64,000 bases of DNA from assembly GCF_018070565.1 (NCBI RefSeq), contig NZ_JAGPXL010000037.1, positions 1 through 64,000 of the forward strand. Reading direction: 5' to 3'. Origin of the DNA: Streptomyces sp. B93 (GTDB taxonomy: Bacteria; Actinomycetota; Actinomycetes; Streptomycetales; Streptomycetaceae). A model generated the notes under the pieces. The model saw only the letters and a program-made list of their open reading frames with translations, had not been told where the DNA came from and ran no database searches. Positions 63,570 through 64,000 of this stretch are shown here, piece after piece. The translations under genes were made by a program, and so were the position numbers. The stretch's first letter is position 1, and the number at the start of each line of letters is the position of its first letter.

Positions 63570-64000
63570 ATGGCGGACACCACGGGAAAGCCCCAGGCGA
63601 CCGGAGCGGCAACCGACCCCGACCCCGCACCCCGCAAGTCCAGTTGGCGCTACATCGGCCCCGGCATCGTCGTCGCCGCGACCGGCGTCGGCGCCGGAGA
63701 CCTCGTCGCCACCCTCATCGCGGGCAGCCACTTCGGCTACACCCTCCTGTGGGCCGCCGTCCTCGGCTGCCTGGTGAAGATCTCCCTCGCCGAGGCGGCG
63801 GGCCGCTGGCACCTGTCCACCGGCCGCACCCTCTTCGACGGCTGGGCCAGCCTCGGCCGCTGGACGACGTACTTCTTCGTCGTCTACGCCGTCGTCTGGG
63901 GTTTCGTCTACGGCGCCGCCGCGATGTCGTCGAGCGCGCTGCCGCTCCAGGCGCTCTTCCCCGACGTGATGGACTTCGAGTGGTGGGGCATCGCCTGCGG
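63570..64000 (+). CDS. Nramp-family divalent metal transporter, N-terminal part
   Basis: The gene starts at ATG 63570 and is cut by the window end after about 143 codons. After a 20-residue Pro/Asp-rich tail, the conserved SWRYIGPGIVVAATGVGAGD appears, followed by DLVATLIAGSHFGYTLLWAA and KISLAEAAGRWHLSTG. This is the signature first part of Nramp transporters (DPGN-like region and early helices). The protein should import manganese, iron or a related metal by proton symport. Confidence 0.9.
   Translation, partial: MADTTGKPQATGAATDPDPAPRKSSWRYIGPGIVVAATGVGAGDLVATLIAGSHFGYTLLWAAVLGCLVKISLAEAAGRWHLSTGRTLFDGWASLGRWTTYFFVVYAVVWGFVYGAAAMSSSALPLQALFPDVMDFEWWGIAC

Overview
The window comes from a high-GC actinomycete chromosome, almost certainly Streptomyces. 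The sequence has very strong G/C bias in third codon positions, frequent GTG and TTG starts, and many 4-nt start/stop overlaps. It also carries mycothiol conjugate amidase (Mca), DUF4307, Tat- and lipobox-type exported proteins, an LAxTG sortase substrate and MmyB-type regulators. The order hutH, L,D-transpeptidase, metB, ilvA, greA/DUF4307/mca, pckG matches, from memory, the SCO49xx core region of S. coelicolor. Most of the window is therefore conserved core chromosome with species-specific insertions. I saw no tRNA, rRNA, CRISPR array, intact insertion sequence or phage gene.

Layout. 1-5.2 kb: the end of a membrane-anchor gene, an enoyl-CoA hydratase, an 0.8-kb repeat-filled gap, a GAF-GGDEF diguanylate cyclase and hutH. 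5.2-14 kb is a cell-surface block: lipoprotein, miniature LAxTG protein, L,D-transpeptidase, a MacB-type permease/ATPase pair and a large secreted subtilase. 14-17 kb: MmyB-type regulator divergent from an alcohol dehydrogenase, then a DUF2975/YozG-type pair. 17-22 kb: a Tat-exported M15-like protein, an 802-residue DUF1906 protein without a signal peptide, and a lipoprotein. 22-32 kb is core metabolism and housekeeping: a TPR-like membrane protein, metB, a sigma-like protein with a small membrane partner, MarR, ilvA, a DrrAB-type exporter, greA, DUF4307, mca and a small membrane protein. 32-37.5 kb: a membrane NB-ARC/TPR protein and a thioredoxin-fold DUF255 protein.

37.7-44.2 kb is the most distinctive unit. 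It is a tightly coupled four-gene operon encoding a processive-type GT2, a GT-C (GT39-like) transferase, a Dpm1-GtrA fusion and a secreted copper-radical (galactose-oxidase-type) enzyme with all copper ligands intact. I infer that it builds and oxidises an extracellular glycan.

44.2-51.8 kb: Mut7-C RNase-like protein, hemolysin III, pckG, a patch of two decayed genes, a small protein behind a Fur-like box, an AlaA-type aminotransferase and a disordered membrane protein. 51.7-57 kb is a divergent D-amino-acid cluster: D-aminoacylase, D-serine dehydratase/D-threonine aldolase-like enzyme, sugar kinase, IclR regulator and RidA. It has two spaced inverted repeats in the shared promoter. 57-64 kb: an acidic hypothetical protein, an M14 carboxypeptidase, a LAL-type LuxR regulator carrying a repeat-rich insert, two HATPase-type regulators (MEDS and RsbW-like), and the start of an Nramp metal transporter cut by the window end.
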